Part shown: in pieces, positions 33,401 to 44,742 of the stretch | How the letters are laid out: each line of letters starts with the position of its first letter | Numbering within the stretch: position 1 is the first letter of the stretch | Source of the DNA: Gordius sp. MW1 | Taxonomy: Eukaryota; Nematomorpha; Gordioida; Gordea; Gordiidae | DNA: 64,000 bases | Direction: 5' to 3' | NCBI GenBank assembly: GCA_964036665.1 | Contig: OZ038526.1 | Span: 6,076,001 to 6,140,000, forward strand | Program-made: the position numbers and the translations under genes | Notes under the pieces: model-generated | What the model saw: only the letters and a program-made list of their open reading frames with translations | Told to the model about the DNA's origin: nothing | Databases searched by the model: none

Positions 33401-36388
33401 AAATATACGTATTATTTATATGTACACTGTTTTTACTTGTATATTACCAGGTTTTGTATTCAAAAGCCTATAGCCACATGTTATTGAGGGCAAGAAAAAT
33501 CCTGGGTACCCGGGTGATTGAATTTTACAATTGGGCCAATTGCAATTTACATAAGTCCGATTGCAATAAGTATCTTTAGTTACATACACACTCTGATCAT
33601 TTCCTGACATTTTTATTAAGGTACCCTGAGATATTTCGTTGTTCAGAATTTTGTTGTTAGTATCAGTGTTTGTTGCATTTATATAGGTATGGTTGTTCTT
33701 TAGATCTTTAGGGATATGATAGCCAGATTTTGTCGACATGTCTATAGCTCGAAATTTTAGGGCAAAATAACTTATTTTGGGATCAAAATCACGAATATTT
33801 AAATGAAGTCGGACCCAATTATATTGTGAATAAAAGGTGTGGGCATCGTTAGGTCCTGTCATAGGATTTCGCTTATGATAACTCATTTGTCCACATAGGT
33901 AACTACCGATGCCATCAATTTCATGAGACATTATAGGGTCGAGGTCACAATTGCAACTGTTATTTAAGTCAGGGAATGCATTGGAGAGATCGGAAGTTTC
34001 TGTTTGTCCCTGCCCCGTGTCAGGAATAGAAATATTGTAAGACTCTGATTTGGATGATTCTCTATTTCGCAAAGCGGATTGGGCAAAGGTAGGTCCATCT
34101 ATAATGCGAAGATAGCCATCGAAACAATTTTCGGATTCATCAAATAACCCAAAATTAAATACGTTAAATAAGAGTGTAATCACATGCCTCCTTGCCTCTG
34201 TTTTACTAGTTTTAACGGGTTTATGATCTGTATTTTCTTGACCTAGGAAACTATTGTTGGAATGATGTTCTTTGTGTCGATGACGTTTAGTCGAAATTTT
34301 GATCGAAGGCGTTGTGGAATTTTTAGCCTTGTGTATGGCGAGGGGAATTTGCAAAAGATAGTAACAATATATGCTTTGCCCTTTCTTGAACTCCTTGTTG
34401 TCAGGACTATTGAGCGTTTGCCACATTTTTGTGACCTGGATGGTTTTGTTGCACCCTAGTTAATGTTTAAATAAAAGGTGTATAGTTTAAAGTAACTTCA
34501 ATTTTTTGCTTGTTACTAGAGTTGTTAAATTGCTAACTTGCTTCAACTCCAGCTACCATCTGCTCGAGTTTCTGCTCGGCCCTCGAGAATTTTTATATGC
34601 TACTGTTTTGCCTAGTGCACCGAACAGCGAGCATATATTGTGCTAACGCGCATATTAAGCAACTCAGTGTGCGTGCTCGTGTCTGGAGTTTGAAGCAAGT
34701 TAGCAATTTAACAACTCTACTTGTTACCATAGACTACATAGACTGCTCATGTCATATATTCCATATGGCAAATTGTGTGTGAAATTTGCCGCCATTTTGA
34801 TGAACAATGCCGTCCTATATCACATAATGGCGTTTTGCGCTCTGCCGTCTTTTTCGAACAGGGGAGGTAAAGAAAAAAGGTTTTGATTCCATAAATAAGT
34901 AAGATATTACTTAAGATATGATATTTTAAAAAAATTTATTATTGACACATTTCATAAAAATTAAAAATGTAAAAACTGTAATGTTATTAAAAAATTTTAA
35001 AAATATCATATATTTAGTAAGATCTTACTTATTTATGGAATCAAAACCTTTTTTCTTTACCTCCCCTGTTTGAAAAAGACGGCAGAGCGCAAAACGCCAT
35101 TATGTGATATAGGACGGTATTGTTCATCAAAATGGCGGAAAAAAACACACACATTTTATACCGTGATGAGCAGTCTATGTAGTCTATGCTTGTTACATAA
35201 TACACTAGTCGAGTCGGTGGGTTTCTTTCTAAGAATTCTGTATAAACTGTTTGTAACGAACAATTATTGTATTTCATATATTTTAACTGAAAATGTGATT
35301 CTAATTTTAAATAAATTTAGTGTAGTTTAAATTGAAATGTTTCCCTAATATGGAAAAATCAGGGAAATTTGATAACACAATTTACTATCAAAAACATGTT
35401 ATGTTATGTGAATAAAACGTGTTAGTTGTTAATTTTGACTCCCAAAAATAAGTTATGCCATGTGATAGTTGTCTGGCATATTTACTTTAAGGCTTATTAA
35501 TAAAATCGATCATGATGATTTAATTAAAGTTTGATTTTATTTAACTTAAATCCTTGATGCAATGCATTTGTCTTTGAAATAAAATCTACTTTATTCGTGA
35601 TGTCAGTTGACTAATTGTTAACGAGACAAAATTAAGTAACCCGAATTATGAGTATGTAGGTTATTTGTAAGCTTGGACGTAGCCAGGGGGTGGCAGGGAG
35701 GGGCGGCAAACCCCCTTTAAATCCAAAAAATCTTTTAAATTTGATAAAAATATGGCTAACATTTCCATAAATTATCATTTAGCCCCCCCCCCCTTCCTAA
35801 ATTATTATTGCCTCCCTCTAATTTTAATGTGGCTACGCCCATGTTTGGAATATGTATTTACTTACAAGTGCAATTCAATTCGTCAGAGTTGTCACCACAC
35901 GAGTTTTTGCCATCACAGTAATGATCTTGAGAGATGCAACGGCCATTTTTGCATAAAAATTGCCACGGTTTACGACAAAATCCTTTAGCCTTGAGGTGTC
36001 CCCTATTCCGTATGACAGCTTGCCTTTTGTGCCTCGATCGGTGTTTGGTTAGTAAATTAATCAAAAAATCGCACCATTCTACCGGTACCCTCGAGATTGA
36101 TGCATTGTTTTGCAAACAAGTCCTGTAATAATTTTCAGTCATCATAAATCTATCGAGCTTGGGATTTGTGAGATTTAACCCTGCAAGGCTCGAATTCGAG
36201 GAGTTTTGATTTATATCAAAGGAGAAGAGGTCAAATTGAGATTTTTTAAGGAATAAATAGGTTTTTTTATACGCATTGATATTATGTTGAGCCTGGTCAA
36301 TGTTAGACGACTTTCCAAGTTCAGGTCCTAAAACAATAAAGAATATGGCTAAAGTTATGTGGCGACCGCGGGCCCTTAGAGATGGCAT
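30439..36388 (-). CDS. Type I membrane protein, LDLa plus about five CUB domains, 3 exons
   Basis: Exons on the minus strand are 36388-35866, 34455-33437 and 32970-30439, joined by GT-AG introns of 1410 and 466 bp with matching phases (1 then 0), giving 1357 aa. Order: signal peptide (about 1-25, core ITLAIFFIVLG), an Asn-rich stretch with NSS/NLT glycosylation sites, a furin-type site RHKR (119-122), and an LDL-receptor class A module at 138-173 with six Cys and DGKNSCGDNSDE. Next comes a CUB domain from about 175 with a long insertion (core LLFNVFNFGLFDESENCFDG), then a second with the signature SPGYPGFFLP and LIGTFCGDG, then three more diverged CUB-like units. A Cys-rich LDLa-like segment near CKYHCPDNATCITERQMC follows, then a membrane span (ITASILIVIIGVIIVVIFVV) and a short Lys-rich cytoplasmic tail. 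CUB and LDLa modules bind proteins outside the cell, often with calcium. Ligand unknown. The layout resembles LRP3/LRP12 and NETO-like receptors but is not identical to either. Confidence 0.88.
34517..34719. mobile_element. hAT-type MITE, 203 bp, in CUB gene intron 1
   Basis: Ends TAGAGTTGTTAAATTGCTAA and its complement TTAGCAATTTAACAACTCTA, extending into CTTGCTTCAACTCCAG against CTGGAGTTTGAAGCAAG. The TAGAG start is typical of hAT. CTTGTTAC lies on both sides (34509-34516 and 34720-34727), a perfect 8-bp target duplication. Confidence 0.8.
34728..35188. mobile_element. Foldback hAT-type MITE, 461 bp, in CUB gene intron 1
   Basis: Begins CATAGACTACATAGACTGCT and ends with its complement. 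The arms are nearly 190 bp long, including the matched words AAACCTTTTTTCTTTACCTC and GGTAAAGAAAAAAGGTTTTG. CTTGTTAC flanks it at 34720-34727 and 35189-35196. A relative with the same ends is at 61340-61770. The ORFs at 35041-35330 arise from the palindrome. Confidence 0.8.
35672..35843. mobile_element. CGTAGCC-family MITE in CUB gene intron 1
   Basis: Ends CTTGGACGTAGCCAGG and GGCTACGCCCATG; interior like 16780-16938 and 53510-53674. Flanking 8-mers TTTGTAAG and TTTGGAAT agree at six positions. It sits only 22 bases from the intron 1 splice donor of the CUB gene. Confidence 0.7.
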
Positions 36389-37937
36389 AATAATAATGAA
36401 AGATTTTATGGATGTTTTAGCATACTTAGTGCATATGCTAGATCAAACGCTAACGACGATCCTGCATATTGGAGACCAATTGATTAGGTTTATTGAATGA
36501 TCAATGGACTATATGGGAGGGGATAGAGACACGGTTGAGTTATAATTTTTGGACACATTAAAACCGAATATTGATATCGTCTGTTATTTTGATACGGCGA
36601 GCAAAAAACTGAGTCGGACATGGCGACTAAAACGTAACGAGAGCTACTACAATCAATTATCGATCTTATCGTCTCCACCCCTCCTCTCACACTAAATCCC
36701 GTAATTACCATCACTCGCATTATTCAATTTGTCCTGCGGGTCGATTACTAAGTTATGAATTAAATAAAATACACCAATTTCAATTTAATGTGTGGATGTG
36801 TGGATTGACACCAAGTCCCTAGTGTTGGACCTTTGTCGCATATATATGTTTGCGACAATATGAGGGACGTTTTTAGTAAAATGTGGCTGTGGGTGAAAGT
36901 GTTTGACCTAGGTGAGTGATAAGGGCTTTGCCTGGCATTAATACATAGTCACGGCTTAAAATGAGGATCAAATGGAACAATCTCGTAGGAGGTTTAAAAG
37001 ATAATCGAGTTAGTTGTATTATGTTTTAATGAAAATACAAGTTCGATGACGCAGATAACTTAATTAGTTATTACCAAACGGATTAATCTTACCATGCTAT
37101 CCAAGTAATTTGAAACACATCACTAAAATTGATCGGGCATTTATAGCTGAAATAAAATTTAAAATTTCCTTTATAAATTATATTTTAAGTATTCTTTTAA
37201 GGTCGGCTAAATAAGGCAAAATAAATTGAATAATATGTCGTCACCCTTTAGTTCATATCGCTACTTGATCCTATTACAAAAAAAGAAAATATTCGTTAAA
37301 TTAATTATTTATTCTGCATAGCCGTTCCTAGAATTAAATTTGAGATGCGTTATAGATACACAAGGAACTAAGTAAATTTCCCTACTTTTTTTCTTATTAT
37401 TTTTTGTCGTGGCAGTTTATGCATACCAGCTTAAACATACGATATAAATGAATTTATTGATGGTAATCACTAATGATACATTATAGTCAATGACCATATT
37501 ATGACGCATTACTTACGTAATGCATATAAGCTTATAATATTATATTAGTATTACAATAGGTATTTGTCAAAAGTTTCTAGGATGAGTTATTGGACGTGTG
37601 TAGTGTATATTGGTAAACGAAATCGATTTTTTATCTTGCGGTATCATCAAAATTGAAACTCCTTTATAAGTTAGGGAACAATGTAGGAAGCACAATAAAA
37701 GCGCTTAGCTTTAGCTATAATTGAAATATGAGTTTCCTTTATAAATTTTCTAATTTATTAACGAACACTATGCGAGCTTTGAACCAAACTGTTTAAACTA
37801 AAATTATTTGCGTGAAAAAATTTAGACTTAATTTTTAGTCTATATGTAACTTGTTATCTATTCATACACATATTAATTTACATTCGCTTACGATTTAAAC
37901 ATTTAGGGTTTTTTAAGTTTGTTTAGAAAGCACCTCA
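36389..37937. other. Region upstream of the CUB gene, nothing assigned
   Basis: Expected to hold the promoter and 5' UTR of the minus-strand CUB/LDLa gene. No TATA box or initiator could be chosen with confidence, and no other coding exon was recognised. Composition is AT-rich. Confidence 0.35.
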
Positions 37938-38094
37938 CATTGGCTTAGCCAGCATTGGAATTAAGGGGGGGGGGCAATAATGATTTAGGGAGGGGCAAAA
38001 TGAACATTTTCTGATGTTTTAGCCATAATTTTAAGAAATTTTAGGATTTAGAGGGGGGCAGCCGCCCCTTCCTTCCCCCCTGGCTTCGCTCATG
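37938..38094. mobile_element. CGTAGCC-family MITE, opposite orientation
   Basis: Ends CATTGGCTTAGCCAGCATTG and CCCCCCTGGCTTCGCTCATG. Interior GGCAGCCGCCCC and AGGGAGGGGCAAAATG are the reverse of the other copies. Flanking GCACCTCA and GAACCTCG agree at six of eight positions. Confidence 0.65.
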
Positions 38095-39354
38095 GAACCT
38101 CGTGTGGACAATTAATAACTTATTAATGGACTTTAATTTAATTTCGTTGATCCAGTCGAGGCCTCTACGGTAGGTAAATTAACCAAAAAAGAAAAAATGT
38201 GAGTCGTCATTTAAAGCCATTGCACAATGACAATGAGTAGAAAATACCCTTTCCTATGTTAAATATTTGTTATATTTGTTTGAACCATGATAAAAATCTA
38301 TTAGCATAAATTATTATCATCAATTTACAGCTAACGGCATATTAATATTATATATGCCTAGGCATTTATCTAACCTTAATCAAGATGTCATTTCGTAGTA
38401 GTAACATTTTGGTGCACTCAAGGCGCCAAATTCATTATACATTCTCGCAACTTTGTCCGTATATCGGTTGAATGGCCATTGACTCTTGGATCTAACTACA
38501 AGATGGTATAACTACGCAACCATGACGCAACACTCCGATTAACTGAGTGATAAATCTTTTCGCCAATTTTATCAACAACTCTGGTGGTTGACTCGGAACA
38601 CCCTAGCTTAAGACCACGTCAACTATAAGTCTAACTCTAGTATTTCATTTGATAAGCCATACATCTTAAATGATTTATTAATTTTATTAATAAGGATATA
38701 AACATTATAAATGTTCAAGCCTAATTTAATGTATTACAAAAAGATTTTGTAAGTGTGAAAATGAAGCACGTTGTTGCACTTTTGTCAATCATAGTCAGGA
38801 TTACACCTAGATAAAACTAAACAAAATTAAAATCTATACTGACAAAATTTAAAATATTGTAAAAATAATCGAATATTAAAGTTATTAGTCAAAGGCAGTT
38901 TTTACCTATACTTTATAGCAAAACAAATATATAATCAAAACGATTTCTGTAAATAAATTTATATACAATAAATTAAGGACAAAATAGTTAATAAAATGTT
39001 TAATTTAAAAAATTTATGTCTCAAACTTAGTGTCAGCCCGAAGTTTAAAAATATGAAAAAAGTCCGGTCGGGTCAATTTTACAAGGCTTTGTCCACTTCG
39101 CAATTTCAATAAACACATTCCTCCCTTAACTTTTAACAATAATAAAATTCATTTAGATTTAGTAAAATATGAAAGCAGAAACCCCTTGCTGCTTACCATC
39201 CATAAAGACCTTTTCCTTGTTTTGCGTCCTCAAAATGTTCTAAAAATTTTTGGGGAACTGCTCATGCGATAAAGTATAGCCTTAAACAAAATCGATCCTA
39301 ACAGCAATTTAACAAAAAAAAAACAAAAAATGTTTTTTAAGACCCACTTCCAAT
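38095..39354. other. AT-rich spacer, no feature supported
   Basis: No ORF above background, no inverted ends and no tandem repeats. Neither strand gave a recognisable protein family. Confidence 0.35.
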
Positions 39355-40411
39355 TAGAGATCTGCAACGGGCCGGTTTAGAAGGTCGGCCCGCCCGTACC
39401 CGTTTTCAAAACTTCAAGGCCCGTCCGGGCGCGCCAGTAATTTTTTTTCAATACTTCAGGCCCGTCGGAGCCCATCCGTAAGTTTTTTAGGCCCTTCCGA
39501 GCCCGTTCGTAATTTTTTCAGGCCCGTTCGTACCCGTTTAGAAAAACGTCAAGTCCGCCAAAATCCGTTCAAATTTTTTTAAAGAAATCCGCGCCCGGTC
39601 CCATCAAAAATTCAATTTTATTTTTTTGCTCATCAATTATTATCATGTAAAAATAAGAAATCATCAATTATTCTTGCATATAATACATCTAAAAAATTTC
39701 GATATAGCACTACCATTCAATTACTTTAAAAAAATTACATGAGAATATTCCACTTTCAGTAATTTTATTTGATTAATTTAAATTAGTAAACCTAGGAAGT
39801 TTGAATTCAGTATTACCATTGAATTAAAATACTTTTCATAAAATTACATGAGAATATTCAACTTTCAAAAAGGAGTTTACATTAATTTGATTAATGCACT
39901 TAAGTTTTAAATTAGAAAGAAATATTTATTAAATTATATGGCTCTAATAATAATTATACCAGTTAAATTTGTGATCACAAAAATATTGGTGCATTATAAC
40001 TAAGTAATTGAATTTACTTATAAAAGAATATACGAGGCTATAATCTTAAATTATGTAAACGAAAATCAAATAAAAAAAAAATTTTGAAGTCAAATTTAGC
40101 GCTTAAAAAGGAATGAATGCTAAAGGATATACAAAAATTAGAGGTAAAAAATAGAGCAATTAATAATCTATATATTTAATAAAAATCATAGATTTATATA
40201 ATTGTCTGAAGGAGCTTATTCCATGGCCGTTAATAAAATCTCTGGCCCGTTTATAAAACGCCAGGCCCGTTCAAGCCCGTTAAAAAAATCTTAGGTTCGC
40301 CCGAGCCCGTTCCATTAATTGTTAAGGCCGTCCCCCGGCCCGTTAAAATTTTTATGATACAAAGCCCGTCCGTACCCGCCCGCGGGCCGGGCCTGCCCGT
40401 GCAGATCTCTA
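39355..40411. mobile_element. hAT-type element, 1057 bp, GC-rich ends
   Basis: Ends TAGAGATCTGCA and TGCAGATCTCTA, perfect 12-bp inverted repeats, with a perfect 8-bp target duplication CTTCCAAT (39347-39354 and 40412-40419). Inside each end is an array of CCCGTCCG/GGCCCGTTCG words spaced by short AT runs; the middle is AT-rich. No transposase. Related GC-rich fragments are at 9490-9575, 51260-51300, 57350-57480 and 62880-62960, and the ends resemble those of 16492-18262. Confidence 0.8.
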
Positions 40412-40765
40412 CTTCCAATACTCTCTCTAACTGTATTTAAATGATATTAAATCACTTGAATTTTTGCAAATTTGTTACATAACCATTTAACATTAGTGTA
40501 AACATATATATTTAACCACACGCCAATTTAAATATTGAAAACTTATGAAAGTACAAGACACAACCATTTACTACCGAGTATTGTATGACTGTTGAAACTA
40601 AAAAAAATTATATTATATAAATCTCCTGATTTATTTAAATTATTATAAATATACATATTTTGACACTACTTAACTCGACAATATAATGATAGTTAAATAC
40701 ATAAAAGCAACAGTTTGTGTAAATTTTATAAATTATTACATTTAGATTATAGCTATGGTAACTGC

Positions 40766-41045
40766 CCAGTAGCGTAGGGGGGGGGAACTTAAAAAATTGA
40801 TTTTTGTTAAATTATACGGAAATACTCATTAGTATTTAGTAGTCTTGTCAGTGTTGCGCATATTTAAATAAATAATCTTGATTAATTTGATATTAAATTT
40901 TAAATGAATTCTACTAATTCTAACACATTTATACAAAAAATTTTAATAATAAGAAATTTAAATCCTAGTTATTTTTCTAAAAAACTAATTCAAATTCCAA
41001 AATGAACGAGGAAGATGCGAATACAAGTCAAATTTTATTTATAAA
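40766..41045. mobile_element. Left half of the 17374-type hAT family
   Basis: Begins CAGTAGCGTAGGGGGGGGG and then follows 17440-17700 closely: AAATTATACGGAAA, GTGTTGCGCATAT, TTAATTTGATATT, CTAAAAAACTA, GAAGATGC and ACAAGTCAAATTTT. The right end is lost. Confidence 0.6.
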
Positions 41046-42039
41046 GGTAATTAATAATTTCAATCATAACTTATATTAGCTCCTTATTTTTAGAAATTGC
41101 AGGTATTATACTACTTGAAAAAAGTATAATAATAAAATACAAATAATAAAAACTCAAAGTAAATGATAATCTTACAGAGCGTTTCACATATTATTCATGC
41201 AGGCATCAAACCTAATTTCTTTAAAAATGTGCGTGCTAATTCGACATTAGAAATTGATGTGAAAATTAAACTAAAAATCTATAATCCTAATGGTTTAATA
41301 ATTTCAATTTTCATTTGATGGTCATGATATAGTTAACTTTACTAACGCAAATTCAGTTGGCACCGTCAAAGCATGGCATGGATGGGGTTCTTGTTAAAAA
41401 TTAAGGGCCTGGCATGGAAGAGCTTTATGGTAATAAAAAGAGTTCGGGACGGTCCTAGCTATAAGTATGGGCAAGACCTATTTATTTTTGTATTTTAATG
41501 TATAAAAAATGGTGTTTTGTTTATAAGGTTTATCAAATTTTATTTTTATTCAACATTACTTCTTCTTCTTCTTTATCAGTATTTGGTCCCACAGTTGTGG
41601 GGTTTGTTTTGATATGTTTCTTCCATCTTGACCGGGTGAGTGCCATGTGTTGACTAATCTCTTTAGTTTTTATTACTTTATGGACTTGCCCTTTCCACGT
41701 GACACGGGGTCGTCCTCTTCCTCTCTTCCCCGTTACCTCCATGTCCAGTACTTTTCGATTTAAGTCATTCGTGTCCCTTCGTAGTATATGCCCATACCAA
41801 CTTAGCCGATTTTCGTTAATCATGTCTGCCATAGGTTGAATACCCATTTTTGTCATGAGAAAGTCATTCGTTATATGGTCGAGCTTAGTATACCCAAGCT
41901 CTACAGTATCATTCTCATCTCTGTGGCTTGTAATAGCTTTCCTTCCGTGGTGTTTAATGCCCATGTTTCACTTCTATAGAGTAACACCGGTCTTACGATG
42001 GATTTGTAAGCTTTGCTCTTCAACCATATTGGCATTTTT

Positions 42040-42660
42040 TTATCGCACATTACACTGGCTGGGTATACTTCGCCATTTAAGCCATCCTTTTTGGATCCGA
42101 GCATTGACTTCTGTTGCGCAACCTCCCTCTTGATGTAGCATCGAACCGAAATATGTAAACCTGTCTCCTTTTGGGTACTTTAGATGATCATCCAGCGATG
42201 GGCTGCCTGTACCGTTCATTTCCATATACCGTTTTCGATCGTTGACCTTTAAACCATATCCAGCTAAGCCCCTTGACCACTTTTTGGCTTCTTCGAATAA
42301 TTTCTCCCTTGTTTCCTCGCTTAGTACTATATCATCGGCATATAGCATACATCATGGCGATGACTTTTGAATGTCCCTCGTTATCGTGTCCATAATAATA
42401 TTAAATAAAAAGGGACTTAAAGCAGATCCTTGATGTAATCTAATTATAATCCAAAAAGGTTTAGAGTCTCCAGCTGTCGTCCTAACGCAAGAGTTTGAGG
42501 CTTCATAAATATTTTTCATAAGCCGTATATACGCGTCAAAGATATTTTGTTTTTTAAGGAACCACCATATTAAATCGCGGGGGACCGTGTCATAAGCTTT
42601 CTCCAAGTCAATAAAGACCATAGGTGGGTCTTTCCTCTTTTCACCATACTTATCCATCAT
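42040..42660 (-). pseudogene. RTE reverse transcriptase palm region, in two frames
   Basis: The piece 42660-42352 gives FIDLEKAYDTVPRDLIWW and LHQGSALSPFLFNII; the adjoining piece 42348-42040 gives MLYADDIVL with the catalytic ADD, then KYPKGDRFTYFGSML. The break between them is only a few bases, so this copy is inactivated within the palm domain. It copies its own RNA in intact relatives. Confidence 0.8.
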
Positions 42661-43958
42661 TTGTCTTAGTGCAAGATTGAGTCGATTGTGGATTTGCCGG
42701 CCACAAATCCGAATTGATTAGCCGATATTTCCACCTCGTTTTTTAGCCTCGTTACTAAGATCCTTTCCATAAGCTTCAAGGAGTGGCAAGTTAGCTTGAT
42801 ACCTCTGTAATTGCCACAGTCCTGAGGGTCTCCTTTGCCTTTAAATAAGGGTATAATCGTGCTTGCTCTACATTGATTCGGAATCGCTCTTCTCCCAATA
42901 TCTTGTCAAGGAGGTTCGTCATGGTGGTGACTCCTTCTTCACGACATAAGAGCAATGCTTCGATAGGTATTCCATCTAAGCCATTTGGTTTGCTTTTTTG
43001 CATCTTGTTCATTTGTGTCCTAACTTCATCCTCATGAAAGAGTTCGACCATACTTATGTTTGGCTCAATGTCGGGAAGGGAACTTTGACATTTTCAATAT
43101 TCATAAGTTTTTTAAAATATCCTTTCCACCTTTCCATCATTCCTTCGGCTTGAATAAGGATCGACCCTTCTTGTCTTTGACTATTTTAAGAACTCCGACC
43201 TATCGACTTTTCTTCTCCCTTGTCTTGGCCAATTTGTACATAAGCCTATCGCCACCTTTATGATCTAGTTTGTTTGCCATCTCGGTATATGCGGCATTCT
43301 TCGCTATTGCGACGGCATTTTTTGCGGCCCTCTTTGCGTCCCTATAATTTTAATAATCCTCCGACTTTTTAATTTATGTCACCGTCTATATAGATTTTTA
43401 TTTCTTTCGATGAAATCCATAACCGATTGATCTTCCCACCATAGTTCCCTATTCAGAGCTTTGCCTCCTTTAATCTGTCCTAGAACACGAATCGCTTTTC
43501 CTTTATGTCCTTAGATAGCGTCTCTCAATCGTCGTCTACGACCCTTTGCAACTTCCTTGCACCCAAGAGTGAGGAGGCGTTTTGATGGTATTTTTCGTTC
43601 GTCGACGTTTCCTTTAGCCTTTCGTATCGAATCCGAGCTTCATAGACCTTTCTTCTTTTGGGAAATACTCTTCTGACAAGATCCATAACAAGGGGACGAT
43701 TTTGCCTGGCGATTTCTTCCCGGTATTACTTTGCAATCCTTGATACTTCATAAGTCCTTTCGCCGTATAAGCAAATAGTCAATTTGACTAAAATGCTTCC
43801 CACTTCAATAGGTCACAATATGATCGTCGCGTTTTTGAAAATAGGTGTTATCGATCGCCATGTCATATGCTTGGGCTTGGAGAAGTTTTTCCCTTCTTTG
43901 TTCTTGACACCATGTCCATAGCCTCCATGATTGCGTTTATACCCGAGTCGATCTTTCC

Positions 43959-44396
43959 CTAGTGAGCGTTAAAATCCGCCCCAAGAATTAGCTTTTCTTC
44001 CTGTCGGATTCCTTGTATTTCCATTTCCAATGAATCGAAGAATATGTCTTTTTCTGATTCCATACACCCAATTTGGAGAGCATTCGCGCACATAACGGTT
44101 AGGAGGCCCCCTTGATCTGCAATCTTCACCCACATTAGCCTGTCGGAACAACGCTTGACTTCCACCACCTTGTCCTTGAACGATTCGCTTAGAACGATAC
44201 CGACCCCGTTTCTACGATTTGGTGACCCACTGTAGAATAGTTTGTAACCTTCTCCTAAATCCCGAGCTTTCGTTCCGTTCCACCTCGTCTTTTGTAGGCA
44301 GGCGATGTGTACCTTTCTTCTTTTTAGCATTTGTGCGACCTCGATTTTCCCCGTCAACGTTCCCACATTCCAGCACGTTATTCGCATTCTTTCCAC
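43959..44396 (-). pseudogene. RTE endonuclease domain
   Basis: A 145-codon open frame with CWNVGTLTGK, ACLQKTRWNGTK, YKLFYSGSPNRRNGVGIVLS, DRLMWVKIADQGG and ILGADFNAH, the conserved order of RTE-clade endonucleases. It should continue into the remaining catalytic blocks and the reverse transcriptase, but the frame is lost near 43959. Confidence 0.8.
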
Positions 44397-44742
44397 AACT
44401 AATTTCCTTAACCGCCTTCGTTGTGAGTTGGGCAGTAATGCGCGTCGTTTGTGGAGGACGCCCTAGCTTTCTCTTGTTTAAAATTATCATGATTTTGGAG
44501 GTGGTTTTTGTAGCCGGTTTCCGACCTACGGCCAACCCTCCAATTTTTTCACACGGACTTGGGACCGTCGTAGCTAGGTAGTGATTTTTATTCAACTTTA
44601 CAATAAATTAAATCCATATTAATTTTGTTCGTCATATATTCATGGAACTTGTGATTTTTAAATAAGTGGATTCCAAGAATGTTTATTATTTAATAAGGGA
44701 TTGTGAAAAATTAACATAAATAGGTATATTTAGTTATATAAA

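Larger units (their letters stand above)
41555..44583 (-). mobile_element. RTE-type LINE, nearly full length, 3.03 kb
   Basis: Reads on the minus strand from about 44583 to 41555. The 13-bp word ATTTTTATTCAAC occurs exactly on both sides (41542-41554 and 44584-44596), a target duplication, so both ends appear present. Coding parts in order: endonuclease (MERMRITCWNVGTLTGK, RWNGTKARDLG, ILGADFNAH), reverse transcriptase (FIDLEKAYDTVPRD, LHQGSALSPFLFN, MLYADDIVL), and a C-terminal part (NRLSWYGHILRRD, KRGRGRPRVTW). The clade call rests on these RTE-like blocks, the 3 kb length and the short AAGAAGAAG-type tail. Frame changes separate the blocks, so it is no longer active, but the intact duplication suggests a fairly young insertion. 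A second copy is at 54678-56810. Confidence 0.85.

Noticed and set aside
35041-35330. ORFs in CUB gene intron 1
   Set aside because: They lie across the foldback MITE at 34728-35188 and mirror each other.
38400-38450. Word resembling a retroelement primer-binding site
   Set aside because: Isolated; no paired terminal repeats or coding remains nearby.
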